64,000 nt of DNA, from NCBI RefSeq assembly GCF_021605415.1, contig NZ_WKEQ01000001.1, positions 303,357 to 367,356 of the forward strand, in the 5' to 3' direction. Positions within the stretch are counted from its first letter, which is position 1; every line of letters starts with the position of its first letter. The notes beneath the pieces are model-generated. The model ran no database searches. It was not told where the DNA came from and saw only the letters and a list, made by a program, of their open reading frames with translations. The DNA is from Pseudomonas syringae. GTDB lineage: Bacteria; Pseudomonadota; Gammaproteobacteria; Pseudomonadales; Pseudomonadaceae. A program made the position numbers and the translations under genes. Positions 54,285 to 64,000 of the stretch are shown here, in pieces.

Positions 54285-56390
54285 TCACTCACCTGCGGCG
54301 GCGCCGTCCTCAAGTTCCAGCATCAATCCGCTCAACCGTTTAACTTTGCGTTGTACAGCTTCTTCAAACACACCGACACGGGGTTCGATCAGGGTGAACC
54401 AGTGCTTGGCCCGCGTGATGCCGGTGTAGATCAGTTCTTTGGTCAGCACCGGATTCAAGGCATCCGGCAGAATCAACGCCGTGTGAGCAAACTCGGAGCC
54501 CTGGGATTTATGCACGGTCATGGCGTACACGGTCTCGACGTCATTGAGCCGACTGGGCAGCACGAAGCGCACGCCGCCCTTGCCGTCATTGCGCGGAAAC
54601 GCCACGCGCAGAACCGCTTTGCCCTCGACGCCGTCACGTTCCGGTAGTTTGAGGGCGATGCCGATGTCGCCATTCATCAACCCGAGCCCATAGTCGTTGC
54701 GTGTCATCAGCACCGGGCGCCCCTCATACCATTGCTGATCGTTTTCAATCAGCCGCGCTTTGAGCAAGGCATCGGTGATGCGCTGGTTCAAACCTTCAAC
54801 GCCCCAAGGGCCTTTTCGTACCGCGCACAATAGCTGAAACGTGTCGAATGCTTGCAAGACGTTTCGAGCCCAGTCGAGCCAGTCGGAATGTTCAAGGAGC
54901 GTGCCCGGCGCCGGGCGCTTGTCACGCAATACGCTGAGGTAATGCCGATAGCCGTGAGGGCCATCGCTGTGGCCATCGAGTAACAGGGTTTCGAGCTTGC
55001 GATCCTGCTCGCCACTGAGCTTGCGACTGTAAACGTCCCGATAATGACCCTCGGTGAGCAACTGCCGCGCCTGATCCGGCAACTGTTGATTGACCCGCCG
55101 TGCAAGCTGACCAATGCCACTGTCTTCGCCGAATCGCCGTGAGTGGCGCAACATCACCACTTGCTGCGCCAATGGGTGCGTGCCCTCGGTGTCCTCGCGC
55201 AAACCACTGTCCTGCAAGGATTCGCCGCTCACCGACTCGAGCCATTGGCGCGTCTGCGGGCTGTACCACCCCGCTTCAGCGTCGCGGCACAAATCACCCA
55301 GCACCGCCCCCGCCTCCACGGACGCGAGTTGATCCTTGTCTCCCAACAGCACCAGACGGGCGCGAGGCGGCAGCGCATCGAGCAAGTTGGCCATCATTTC
55401 CAGGTCGATCATTGACGCTTCATCGACCACCAGCACATCCAGCGGCAAACGGTTGCCGGCATGGTGACGAAAGTGCCGGGTACCTGGACGGCTGCCGAGC
55501 AGGCGGTGCACCGTGGTCACTTCGGTGGGAATTCTTTCGCGTACGGATTCGGCGACGTCCAGCGACTGCACCTGCTGACTGATCGATTCGGTCAACCGCG
55601 CAGCAGCCTTGCCGGTAGGGGCTGCCAGACGGATTCGCAATGGCTGGCCTGCCTCGACCGCAGGTGCCTGCAGCAAGGCCAGCAGACGCACCACTGTGGT
55701 GGTTTTGCCAGTGCCCGGGCCGCCGGTGACGATGCTGAACCCGCTGCGAGTGGCCAGGGCGCAAGCGAGTTTTTGCCAGTCGGTGACCGCATTGTCTTGC
55801 GAGGCGCCGAACAGCCCGTCAAGGCGTTGTGACAGATCGGCCGCCGGGATTTCCTGCTCCGCGAGGCGCTGGCGCAACGCGTCGTCGATGCGTCGCTCGT
55901 AGGCCCAATATCGGCGCAAATAAAGACGCTTGCCCGACAACACCAACGGGCGTTGCTGCGCAGATTCGCTTTCATCTTCGGACAGCGCCACCAACGGACT
56001 GATGCTCAACGCCTTGCACCAGCGCTCGCCATCCAGGGCTTCGAGCAATTGCGACGGCAACAATAAAGGGCCGACTTGCTCGTCCCCTTCCGGTGGCAAG
56101 GAAAGGGCAAAATCCGGCGCCTTGAGGGTTTCGTACAGATCCAGGCAGACATGACCATGACCGAGTTGATGGCTGGTCAGTGCCGCAGCAAGCAACACCA
56201 GTGGGTCGTCGTCGGGCGCCAACTCATGAAGGAAAGCCACGAACGCCTTGTCGAGCGCTCGCAACCAGCCGCGCTCGACCCATCGGGTCAGTAACAGCAA
56301 CAGATCGTCGGCGCGTGCCAGCGGCGTCAGCATGGCCAGGCTGTCGGCAGTCAGCGGGGTCGGTAAAAGATCGGCGAGCGTGCGGCTCAT
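54285..56390 (-). CDS. recD: Exodeoxyribonuclease V subunit RecD
   Basis: 5'-3' SF1 helicase subunit of RecBCD. The 701-aa protein has Walker A GGPGTGKTTT at residues 223-232, Walker B VLVVDEASMIDLEMM, GDKDQLASVEAGAVLGD, and the C-terminal motif YAMTVHKSQGSEF with YTGITRAKHWFTLI. It is longer than E. coli RecD (608 aa), mainly by an expanded region around residues 380-480. Its start overlaps the recB stop (ATGA). Confidence 0.97.
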   Translation of the reverse strand: MSRTLADLLPTPLTADSLAMLTPLARADDLLLLLTRWVERGWLRALDKAFVAFLHELAPDDDPLVLLAAALTSHQLGHGHVCLDLYETLKAPDFALSLPPEGDEQVGPLLLPSQLLEALDGERWCKALSISPLVALSEDESESAQQRPLVLSGKRLYLRRYWAYERRIDDALRQRLAEQEIPAADLSQRLDGLFGASQDNAVTDWQKLACALATRSGFSIVTGGPGTGKTTTVVRLLALLQAPAVEAGQPLRIRLAAPTGKAAARLTESISQQVQSLDVAESVRERIPTEVTTVHRLLGSRPGTRHFRHHAGNRLPLDVLVVDEASMIDLEMMANLLDALPPRARLVLLGDKDQLASVEAGAVLGDLCRDAEAGWYSPQTRQWLESVSGESLQDSGLREDTEGTHPLAQQVVMLRHSRRFGEDSGIGQLARRVNQQLPDQARQLLTEGHYRDVYSRKLSGEQDRKLETLLLDGHSDGPHGYRHYLSVLRDKRPAPGTLLEHSDWLDWARNVLQAFDTFQLLCAVRKGPWGVEGLNQRITDALLKARLIENDQQWYEGRPVLMTRNDYGLGLMNGDIGIALKLPERDGVEGKAVLRVAFPRNDGKGGVRFVLPSRLNDVETVYAMTVHKSQGSEFAHTALILPDALNPVLTKELIYTGITRAKHWFTLIEPRVGVFEEAVQRKVKRLSGLMLELEDGAAAGE

Positions 56391-59300
56391 AGCAATTCTC
56401 CCTGTTCCCAGGCGGGTTCGGCTTTGGGTTCAGGTTTGCCCTGAAACATCCGATCCAGACGCTCGATCAGTTCCCGTGGCGGGCGTGCGAAATACACACC
56501 GCGGCTGGCGGAACGGGTTCCACGCAAAAACATGTACAGCGCGCCACCAATGTGACGTTCGTAATCGTAATCGGCCAGTCGAGCCTTGAGTTGGCGATGC
56601 AGTGCCAAGAGGTAGAGCACGTATTGCAGGTCGTAGCGGTTGTCGAGAATCGACTGTTCCATGGCCGGCACCGTGTACGCAGCGTCATCGGCGCCGAGCC
56701 AATTGGACTTGTAATCAGCGACGTAATAGCGGCCTTCGTGCTCAAAAGTCAGGTCGATGAAACCTTTGAACATACCGTTGAGCACCACCGGTTCAGCCGC
56801 GACTCGCGCCACTCCGTTGTGTGTGCGCTGGCGCACCAGTTCGTCGAGTTTGAGCACATCGACTTTATGGCTGGCGAACCAGAATTCCATCTCGACGCGG
56901 TGCTGTTTCAACTGTTCAAGGATCACCGGGGGCTGTCCGGCGCCGACAGACAAAGGCGATTTGAGCAGGTGCTGCAGCCAATCGCTCAACGTGCTGATCC
57001 AGCCTTCCCAGCCACGTAAATTGCAGCGTCGGGCGATCGCGTCTTCAAGCGGTTTGCGATTGGCGGAAAAGTTTTCTCCTCCTGCCCACTCCAGCAATCC
57101 GTGAAGAAATGTTCCTGGATTCGGCCCTCTGGGGAATCGGTGGATATCGGCGCCGCCGGCAATGATCTCCAATGGCGCGTCAGGATCGAGACGCTCATCA
57201 TCGAACAACTTTTGCGCTTGGGGACTCTCCGGCGCTTCGCTGCTGCCGACGCTCAACACGTCGCTGATGCGCAGCGCGCTGTAGGAAGCAATCCACCAGT
57301 TCTCGCTGGCCTTGCGCTTTGGCAGCAGCGCGGCACTTAAAATCGCGTCGTTGCGCGGCGGAAGATAAATGTCGGACGTTGCTATGGGCATGTCGCCATA
57401 TTTCACGACCGGATTTCCTTGGGCGATATCTCTGAGCCACAGGGTCAAACCCGCCGACTCGGCCAAGGATGCGCCACCGCCCAATAAATAGCCGAGTGCC
57501 GAAAGATGCAGCACAGAAGCACTGTTATTGCCTCGCTTCAGGTCCGCCACCCCAAGCCAGCAAGCGTGCTGCGCGCGAGTCAGTGCGACATACAGCAGCC
57601 GCAGATCTTCGGCCAGACGCTCATCGTCGGCCTGGATAATCAGTTCGGCGGTCGGTTTGAGACTCACCTGCGCCTTGCCCGTGGCGTCATGGTAATGCAG
57701 CGGCAAGCGGCTGCCGTCCACTGGCTTCGCCGAGCAGATGAAGGGCAAAAACACCAAGGGATACTCAAGGCCTTTGGACTTGTGGATGGTCACGACCTTG
57801 ACCAGTTGCTCGTCGCTTTCGAGGCGCAGGATCTGCTCCTCACCGGCCAGGCCTGACAACGCCAAATGCTCTGCCAGATGACGAATCAGCGCCTGCTCGC
57901 CGTCCAGTTCGGCGGCCGCTTGCTGCAGCAATTCCGACAAATGCAGCAGGTTGGTCAGTACCCGCTCGCCGTCGCTACGGGCGATCAACTTCTGAGGCAG
58001 ATGAAAATCGTGCAGCAGCCGTCGCAGCATCGGCAGCACACCCTGCTTTCGCCACAGTTCACGGTAGCCCCGGAACTGCATGACCCGCGACTCCCAGGAC
58101 AATTCATCCTGGTTCAGTTGCTCGAGTTCACTTAAGGACAGATTCAGTGTGATACAGGCCAGCGCCGCTCGTAATGAACGTTCGACGTCCGGTTCGGCAC
58201 AGGCCTTGAGCCAGGCCAACAGATCGTGGGCTTCCTGGGCGGCGAACACCGAATCCTTGTCTGAAAGATAAACACTGCGCACCCCTCGTGCCGCGAGTTC
58301 TGCACGGACGGCCTGGGCCTCTTTGCCGTCGCGAACCAGGATGGCGATATCCGAAGGACGAAGACCTCTGAACTCTTTACCTTCCTGCAAGAAACCGGCA
58401 TCGGCGGTTTGGCCGCCATTGAGCAGACCGGTGATTTCACTGGCACAGGCGCTCGCCAGTTGCTGGCGGTAGACCGCGCCGGACAAGGGTTGATCGGAAG
58501 ACAGCTGCCAGATGTTCAGCGCCGGGACGGGTTGCCCATCAATCTGCAACTGTTCTCTACGGCCCTGGGATTGAACAGGCTGGAATGGCACCGGGTTGTC
58601 GCCATTTTTTTCTCGAAACAAAAAAGCGCCGCGTCCCTGCTCACGGGACTCGGCGCTTTCAAACAGGTGATTAACCGCGCTGACCATGCCATGGCTGGAG
58701 CGGAAGTTGGTGCCCAAGGTGTGCAGTCGACCCGTTGTAGCCTGACGTGCGCGCAGGTAGGTGTAAATGTCGGCACCTCGGAAGGCGTAAATCGCCTGCT
58801 TCGGATCACCGATCAGGAACAATCCACACTCGGGGTCATTGTCTTCTATGCGATAAATGCTCTCGAATATCCGGTACTGCACCGGGTCGGTGTCCTGGAA
58901 TTCGTCGATAAGCGCGACGGGGAATTGCTCGCGAATCAACGTGGCCAACCGTTCACCACCTTCGGCTTGCAGCGCGGCGTCGAGGCGCAGGAGCATGTCG
59001 TCGAACCCCATCTCGGCACGGCGACGTTTTTCCTCTTCGAAGCGTGTGCCCACCCAACTGGCAGCGTGCTGGAGAACAGCGGCATCCGGGGTCGGCAGCG
59101 CGTCGAGACTGGCTTTGAGCCCGACCATTGCGGTTAACGCAGGATGATCCGGCGCCTGACCTTTCCAGGCTTCGGCCATGCCGTCGGGCGTGAGCCGGGT
59201 AAAGCCGGTTCCAATATCGAGAAGTTCGAGCACTTCATCCTCGGCCCAGGCTTTGAGCTTTTCGCACCACGGTTCGAAGTAACGCGCCTGCATCTTGCGT

Positions 59301-60076
59301 CCATCCACCAGCTTGCCTGCCACACCTTGATGACAAATCGTCAGCAGTTCACCCGCCCACTCGCACCAGGGTGCCTTGAGTTCAACCAGAGCGGCACGCC
59401 GTTCTTGCAGGCATGCCTCGATCAATTCTGCTGGTGTTCTGCTTTCGTCACGGTTTTTCTCAGTGGCGAATAATCCACGGATTTTCGGCAACAGCGCCGC
59501 CGGACCACCCCAATTGTTACGAACCCAATTGAGGGCATCGCCTTGCATCGGATAGCAGAACAAGCGCCAGTAATCACGGAGCACTTCACCCAGCAAATCG
59601 CTGTGATCGGTTTCCAGTGTTTGAGTGAACAGGCTGCCGCTGTCGAACGCGTGCTCACGCAGCATGCGCTGACACCAACTGTGGATCGTCGAAACCGCCG
59701 CCTCGTCCATCCATTGCGCGGCGATGTCCAGACGGTTGGCGCAGCCTGCCCATTGATGCGGTTCAAACTCCTCGCGCAGCTGGAAGATCAGGGCGTCGGG
59801 CGCTGATGTTTCGTCACGGAAGAAACGAGCGGCTTCGGCCAGGCGTGTGCGGATGCGCTCACGAAGCTCCTTGGTCGCCGCATCGGTAAACGTCACGACG
59901 AGGATTTGCGGTGGTAACAGTTCTCGGCCAAAACCGGTCGCCTCGCCACCATGCCCGAGGATCAAACGCAGATACAACGCGGAGATGGTAAAGGTCTTGC
60001 CCGTGCCGGCACTGGCTTCGATCAACTGGCTGCCGCGTAACGGAAAAGCGAGTGCCAAAGGTTTTTGGTCAGTCAT
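56387..60076 (-). CDS. recB: Exodeoxyribonuclease V subunit RecB
   Basis: 3'-5' helicase and nuclease subunit of RecBCD, which resects double-strand ends and loads RecA at Chi sites. From ATG 60076 it is 1229 aa. Walker A EASAGTGKTF is at 20-29; ALIDEFQDTDPVQYRIF (motif II) and VVTIHKSKGLEYPLVFLPF follow; the C-terminal nuclease domain keeps the catalytic ADYKSNWLG. The start was chosen because it overlaps the recC stop as ATGA; the frame extends 11 codons further into recC. Confidence 0.97.
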   Translation of the reverse strand: MTDQKPLALAFPLRGSQLIEASAGTGKTFTISALYLRLILGHGGEATGFGRELLPPQILVVTFTDAATKELRERIRTRLAEAARFFRDETSAPDALIFQLREEFEPHQWAGCANRLDIAAQWMDEAAVSTIHSWCQRMLREHAFDSGSLFTQTLETDHSDLLGEVLRDYWRLFCYPMQGDALNWVRNNWGGPAALLPKIRGLFATEKNRDESRTPAELIEACLQERRAALVELKAPWCEWAGELLTICHQGVAGKLVDGRKMQARYFEPWCEKLKAWAEDEVLELLDIGTGFTRLTPDGMAEAWKGQAPDHPALTAMVGLKASLDALPTPDAAVLQHAASWVGTRFEEEKRRRAEMGFDDMLLRLDAALQAEGGERLATLIREQFPVALIDEFQDTDPVQYRIFESIYRIEDNDPECGLFLIGDPKQAIYAFRGADIYTYLRARQATTGRLHTLGTNFRSSHGMVSAVNHLFESAESREQGRGAFLFREKNGDNPVPFQPVQSQGRREQLQIDGQPVPALNIWQLSSDQPLSGAVYRQQLASACASEITGLLNGGQTADAGFLQEGKEFRGLRPSDIAILVRDGKEAQAVRAELAARGVRSVYLSDKDSVFAAQEAHDLLAWLKACAEPDVERSLRAALACITLNLSLSELEQLNQDELSWESRVMQFRGYRELWRKQGVLPMLRRLLHDFHLPQKLIARSDGERVLTNLLHLSELLQQAAAELDGEQALIRHLAEHLALSGLAGEEQILRLESDEQLVKVVTIHKSKGLEYPLVFLPFICSAKPVDGSRLPLHYHDATGKAQVSLKPTAELIIQADDERLAEDLRLLYVALTRAQHACWLGVADLKRGNNSASVLHLSALGYLLGGGASLAESAGLTLWLRDIAQGNPVVKYGDMPIATSDIYLPPRNDAILSAALLPKRKASENWWIASYSALRISDVLSVGSSEAPESPQAQKLFDDERLDPDAPLEIIAGGADIHRFPRGPNPGTFLHGLLEWAGGENFSANRKPLEDAIARRCNLRGWEGWISTLSDWLQHLLKSPLSVGAGQPPVILEQLKQHRVEMEFWFASHKVDVLKLDELVRQRTHNGVARVAAEPVVLNGMFKGFIDLTFEHEGRYYVADYKSNWLGADDAAYTVPAMEQSILDNRYDLQYVLYLLALHRQLKARLADYDYERHIGGALYMFLRGTRSASRGVYFARPPRELIERLDRMFQGKPEPKAEPAWEQGELL

Positions 60077-63000
60077 GAGCGCGGACTCTCGCTGTTCAAC
60101 GAGCGCCACGGCGCTTCAAATAAAGGTCGGTACAAGGCGTCGCACCAACCGTTGAAAGTCTCGTCCGCAAGCAACGCGTCGTAGTCCGGAAACTGACGGG
60201 ACAGCGCCGGGTTCTCCCGCCGCTCCCCGTCGCTGGTTTGTCCGTCGCCTTCATAGGCTTTGCGAGCTACGGCGTCGGCCTTGTGTGGATCACTTTGAGA
60301 CAACCAGGCGAACGCGGTTTTTACTGCCACCGGCAGCGGCTGACGCATGCCTGACTGCCATGCGAGCAGCAGGTCATCGAGCAGTCGCAAGGCCCTGGCT
60401 TTTTCCATGGGTTCGAGCAGCAATGTGTCATCGCTTGCAACAAGGGCCGTCGTCAAAGGCAAGCCACCGGCACAGGCTGCCAAATGGCTCACCCAGGGTT
60501 TGATCAAGCGGTGCCACTTTCGGGTTTTGATTGAGCCGATACTGTTTGGAATCGTGGTGACCGCAAGCATGCCACCATCGGCACGCTGATGCAGGCCGGC
60601 CAGCCAGCCCTCTAGGTGCAGTTCGAGCCTTTCCAGGCTAACTTCTACCGTGCTGGTCAGAGGAGTCGGCCACAACGCCAAAAGCTGCTGGTATCGGTGC
60701 AACAGGTCAGGCAATGGTTCGATCAGTTCCCGCTGCAGGCAATCACCGAAACCGGCCATGGGCAACAGGCCGCTGTTTTGCAAACGCCTGGCCTGGCCTT
60801 CGAGGGCATGTTGAATGTTCTCGGGCTGCCTGAGAGCGGCTTCGAGCAGGCTGTCGCTTAGGGTGTAACGCTGCAGCGCGTCAAGAACGAATGGCTCTTC
60901 ATCCGCCAGGGGCGCTTCGGCGGCTTCGAAATAGACTTTGAGTCGTTGATTGAAAAAGTGCCGAACCGGGTTGCGCAGGAAATCCTGCAGCAGGCTCAGG
61001 CTCAGCGGCTCTTCCTGCGAATAGGGTTTGAGTATTTCCGTCTCGCTTTGCATCTCCTGATGCTGATGAAGCACCTGCCATTCGCCGGCATAGCTGAACA
61101 GAGCATCGCCTTCATGAAAATATCTGGCACTGAATGGCTGCAGCGGATGTTCCTCGGTCATTGCGTCCAGCAAGTTTCCTTGTTCATCAGGCAAATGCCA
61201 GCCACCGGCCAGATGATCACGCAGTTGCCCGATCAGAACAGACGCAGGCCTTTCGCTGTTATCGCGGATGCTCCGACCGACCCAACTGATATAAAGCTGC
61301 TGACGCGCAGATAGAAGCGCTTCCAGCAGCAGATAGCGGTCGTCCTCGCGCCGGGAGCGATCGCCTGGACGGTAATCGCTGCCCATCAAATCGAAGTCCA
61401 GAGGCGGCTGAGCTCGTGGATAATCGCCGTCGTTCATGCCCAGCAAACAGACAAGTTTGAATGGAATGGCGCGCATGGGCATGAGCGTACAAAAATTGAC
61501 CGCACCGGCTAGAAAACGCTGCGACAAACGGCCCTGATCCAGCCCAGCGAGCCAGGCTTCGCGAACCACAGTCAACGGGAGCTCATCCTCCAATCCGACG
61601 GACTCGCAAGTCTCCAGCCAGGTTTCACGTAACGCCTCCAACTGGGTGAGCATCAAGTCATCATGTTCGTTGCTCGCTTTGAAGAACAGTTGCATCAGCG
61701 CCTGCAAACGCACACCCCAAGCTTGCGGCGTTGTTGGCTCAGTGAGTTCCTGATGGGCGAGTTCCAGCGCATCAAGCAGTGCAACCAGCGGCCCGATCAA
61801 TGCCGCATCGAGTCCGCCGATTTCATCGTAAGGCTCGATGCCGGAACAGGCATTGGAACTGCCCACTGCATAGCCAAGCAACATTCTTCGAAGGCCGAAG
61901 TGCCAAGTGTTTTGCTCAAGCTCATCGGGCAGTCCCAATCCTGCTCGCTGCTCGGCATTCATTCCCCAACGCACGCCTGCGCCTTCGATCCAGCGATGGA
62001 GCGTCGGCAAATCACGCTCCTGCACACCGAAACGGGCCCTAAGTGCAGGAACGTCGAGTAAATCGAGAATTTCACTGACGGGGAACCGGCTGTCCGGAAG
62101 CTTGAGCAAATGCTCGACGGCTATAAGCAGCGGTTCACGGCCCCGTTGCCCCTGGTCCGCCAGCGTGAAGGGAATGAAGCGTGGATCCTGCCGGTCAAGC
62201 TGCCCGAATACAGCGCGAATATGCGGCGCATAACTATCGATGTCAGGCACCATGACAATCACATCACGGGGACGTAACTGGGGATTTGCACTGAATCGCG
62301 CCAGTAACTGGTCATGAAGAATCTCCACTTCACGCTGCGCGCTGTGGGCAACGTGAAAGCGGATTGATTCATCCTGCGCCGGATCGACCGCCGGCCAGCG
62401 TTCGCGTGTCTCAGCGAGCGGACGCAATTCAAGAATGTCATCCTGTAATTGGTTGAGCATGTTGTGCGGTTGCGCGTCGCTGAACAGGTCGATGCGTTGA
62501 TCCCGAAACGCCGCACGATAGCTGCCGGGATCGTCGTAGCTGTCGAGCAGGTTGATATAGTCCCGTCCTTGCTTGCCCCAAGCCGCTAACAAGGGATGGG
62601 CATGCTGATGAAGCGTGTCCGGATCGAGTACGACAGGCATGCCATCTTTGCGAGCCTGACGCTTGTATTGGTGCCGTAATAAATCCTTGTCAGCCACGAT
62701 GTCGGCCCAATGGTGCCGACATGGGTTATGGACGCAAAGGAGAACCTGGCTGAAGCGGGCGAGTCCTGCGAGAGCCTCTAGTACTTGAGCGGGCAGTGAT
62801 GAAATGCCAAAGACGATAACCCTCGAAGGCAGCCCTGTCGGAGGTGTATCAAGCTCGTTGATGCGCTCCATGAATCGCTGATGCACTCCGGCACGGCTTT
62901 GTGCCATGCCTTCTGACCCCACATCTCCCAGCAGTGCGCGCCACAATTCAGCCTGCCAGCAATTGGTTGGAGACAGCGGTTTGATCTCACCCCTTACATT

Positions 63001-63525
63001 ACGCAATTGGTGACGACCTTCCGCCCAGTCCTCAAGCCAATCGGCGCGATACACCTGATATTGGTCAAAGAGATCCGCCAAGCGCTCCGATAATTGATAG
63101 CGCTTGCGCAGGTCAGTGTCGTGGGTCAGGAAACGCTGCAAGGGTTCGAAATGCGGGAGATCGATGACCAGGGGCAACAAGCGCATCAAACGCCAGGTCA
63201 GCGGTGCTTTATCGAGTAAGGACTTGGCGGGAATTTCCTCGCGGCCGAGAACCATCCGGTAGAGCTGCCACATGAAACTGCCCGGCAATTGAACATCAAT
63301 GGCTGCCGCGATGCCGCATCCACCGAGATCGTCGTCTTCAGGGTCTTCGGCCAGCGCCAGTTTTAGCCACTGGGCAATACCATTGCTTTGGACGAGGGCG
63401 ATTTCGTTTTCCAGGGGTGCCAGCGGATAGCGCCGCATGATGCTGATCACCAGGCTGCGCAGTTCGTCCAGGCTATTGCTCTGGACTACCATGAATGCAG
63501 CGTTGAGGGACTGGGTGTCAGGCAT
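60073..63525 (-). CDS. recC: Exodeoxyribonuclease V subunit RecC
   Basis: Chi-recognising subunit with inactivated helicase folds. It is 1150 aa from ATG 63525, which follows AAGGA by about 8 bases; an ATG eight codons upstream (63549) is possible but has no ribosome-binding site. Recognisable stretches include FMVVQSNSLDELRSLV at the start, LVQSNGIAQWLKLALAE, RAIPFKLVCLLGMNDGDYPR, and a C-terminal nuclease-like fold. recC, recB and recD overlap by ATGA at both junctions, so the complex is made from one coupled message. Confidence 0.96.
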   Translation of the reverse strand: MPDTQSLNAAFMVVQSNSLDELRSLVISIMRRYPLAPLENEIALVQSNGIAQWLKLALAEDPEDDDLGGCGIAAAIDVQLPGSFMWQLYRMVLGREEIPAKSLLDKAPLTWRLMRLLPLVIDLPHFEPLQRFLTHDTDLRKRYQLSERLADLFDQYQVYRADWLEDWAEGRHQLRNVRGEIKPLSPTNCWQAELWRALLGDVGSEGMAQSRAGVHQRFMERINELDTPPTGLPSRVIVFGISSLPAQVLEALAGLARFSQVLLCVHNPCRHHWADIVADKDLLRHQYKRQARKDGMPVVLDPDTLHQHAHPLLAAWGKQGRDYINLLDSYDDPGSYRAAFRDQRIDLFSDAQPHNMLNQLQDDILELRPLAETRERWPAVDPAQDESIRFHVAHSAQREVEILHDQLLARFSANPQLRPRDVIVMVPDIDSYAPHIRAVFGQLDRQDPRFIPFTLADQGQRGREPLLIAVEHLLKLPDSRFPVSEILDLLDVPALRARFGVQERDLPTLHRWIEGAGVRWGMNAEQRAGLGLPDELEQNTWHFGLRRMLLGYAVGSSNACSGIEPYDEIGGLDAALIGPLVALLDALELAHQELTEPTTPQAWGVRLQALMQLFFKASNEHDDLMLTQLEALRETWLETCESVGLEDELPLTVVREAWLAGLDQGRLSQRFLAGAVNFCTLMPMRAIPFKLVCLLGMNDGDYPRAQPPLDFDLMGSDYRPGDRSRREDDRYLLLEALLSARQQLYISWVGRSIRDNSERPASVLIGQLRDHLAGGWHLPDEQGNLLDAMTEEHPLQPFSARYFHEGDALFSYAGEWQVLHQHQEMQSETEILKPYSQEEPLSLSLLQDFLRNPVRHFFNQRLKVYFEAAEAPLADEEPFVLDALQRYTLSDSLLEAALRQPENIQHALEGQARRLQNSGLLPMAGFGDCLQRELIEPLPDLLHRYQQLLALWPTPLTSTVEVSLERLELHLEGWLAGLHQRADGGMLAVTTIPNSIGSIKTRKWHRLIKPWVSHLAACAGGLPLTTALVASDDTLLLEPMEKARALRLLDDLLLAWQSGMRQPLPVAVKTAFAWLSQSDPHKADAVARKAYEGDGQTSDGERRENPALSRQFPDYDALLADETFNGWCDALYRPLFEAPWRSLNSESPRS

Positions 63526-63631
63526 CAAGTTGTCCTTGGGAAAGTGCAAAAGCCAGGCAGAACCTTAGCATTGTCAGCACGTTGTGACAGCTCGGAGGTG
63601 TCGGTGAATGCTGTAAGAACTTTCTTGCAGA
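63526..63631. other. recC upstream region
   Basis: About 105 bp between recC and the rRNA terminator. It must contain the recC promoter, but I see no clear -10/-35 pair. Confidence 0.3.
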
Positions 63632-63636
63632 CAAAA

Positions 63637-63668
63637 CAAAACCCCATCTGCTTTCGCAAATGGGGTTT
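63637..63668 (-). terminator. Terminator of the rRNA operon
   Basis: On the minus strand AAACCCCAT, loop with TTGCGAAAGCAG, ATGGGGTTT then TGTTTTGT. It lies 11 bases after the 5S 3' end. Confidence 0.88.
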
Positions 63669-63678
63669 CGGAATTTAA

Positions 63679-63794
63679 TCTTGACGATGACCTACTCTCA
63701 CATGGGGAAACCCCACACTACCATCGGCGATGCATCGTTTCACTGCTGAGTTCGGGATGGGATCAGGTGGTTCCAACGCTCTATGGTCGTCAAG
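63679..63794 (-). rRNA. rrf: 5S ribosomal RNA
   Basis: Complete, about 116 nt. Terminal strands CTTGACGACCATAGAG and AGGTCATCGTCAAG pair; internal GGAACCACCTGATCCCATCCCGAACTCAG and CGCCGATGGTAGTGTGGGG match bacterial 5S. It is the 3' end of an rRNA operon on the minus strand; no tRNA follows before the terminator. Ends are approximate by one or two bases. Confidence 0.97.
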
Positions 63795-63951
63795 AAATTC
63801 GGGTACTGAGTCGTGACCAGATGGCCTCGCTTCAGCAAATTGGGTATGTGACAGCTTTCGGTGTTTTGTGAGTATCGAACTTTCGGTTCATTGCGTCTTC
63901 ACACACCGCAATCTGATGCTCTTTCGAGTATTCAAATTGCTTGGGTGTTAT

Positions 63952-64000
63952 ATGGTCAAGCCTCACGGGCAATTAGTATTGGTTAGCTCAACGCCTCACA
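63952..64000 (-). rRNA. rrl: 23S ribosomal RNA, 3' end only
   Basis: The minus strand reads GAGCTAACCAATACTAATTGCCCGTGAGGCTTGACCAT, homologous to the 3' end of 23S rRNA. The rest lies beyond the window. The 157-bp spacer to 5S (63795-63951) contains no tRNA gene. Confidence 0.95.

Noticed and set aside
63795..63951. tRNA gene in the 23S-5S spacer
   Set aside because: No cloverleaf or GGTTCGAATCC-type T-arm is present in these 157 bases.

Overview
The window reads as the chromosome of a Pseudomonas, most likely of the P. fluorescens group. This rests on gene order and protein sequence: folP-ftsH-rlmE // yhbY, greA-carB-carA-dapB-dnaJ-dnaK-grpE // recN, fur // bamE, rnfH-ratA and smpB near ssrA. 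It is supported by the many short GC-rich extragenic palindromes (REP/REPIN elements) and by the tmRNA tag. Species assignment is inference; no comparison was run.

Layout. 1-20.4 kb is a conserved housekeeping block: folate synthesis (folP), membrane proteolysis (ftsH), rRNA modification and ribosome assembly (rlmE, yhbY), transcript elongation (greA), carbamoyl phosphate (carAB), lysine (dapB), the DnaK chaperone system behind two well-matched sigma-32 promoters, SOS-controlled recN, fur, bamE, rnfH/ratA, an NSS transporter and smpB. 20.5-29.2 kb is a lactate utilisation island: lldR, a perfect LldR-type operator, lldP, lutA-lutB-lutC and a large FAD/Fe-S D-lactate-type dehydrogenase, all four-gene junctions overlapping. 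29.3-30.1 kb holds two tandem, related small secreted proteins of unknown role, followed by ssrA (tmRNA).

30.6-45.2 kb is the accessory, mosaic part. It has a 5'-truncated TonB receptor just behind ssrA, two distantly related DUF6124-like small proteins, a RimJ-type acetyltransferase, five 133-bp tandem REPIN units with an IS3-family element inserted in the first one, a PAP2 phosphatase/histidine phosphatase pair, a chemoreceptor, a DUF6124 gene behind an unusually structured leader and between long direct repeats, and a FitAB/VapBC-type toxin-antitoxin module flanked by a 46-bp duplication of a glyoxalase gene's 3' end. A D-aminoacylase/RpiR/GntP operon and a further REPIN cluster close this part.

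45.2-54.2 kb carries metabolic genes with their LysR regulators: an epimerase, mdaB // ygiN, a TauE-type exporter, a cupin and mmsA-mmsB with a divergent LysR gene. 54.3-63.5 kb is the recC-recB-recD operon with ATGA overlaps. The window ends in the 5S gene and the 3' end of the 23S gene of an rRNA operon, both on the minus strand.

The most noteworthy unexplained signals are the structured leader of the DUF6124 gene (38.95-39.15 kb), the toxin-antitoxin module between duplicated gene ends (39.7-40.6 kb), a terminator-like hairpin in the carA leader (9.40-9.44 kb), and the interrupted REPIN tandem array (33.1-35.0 kb).
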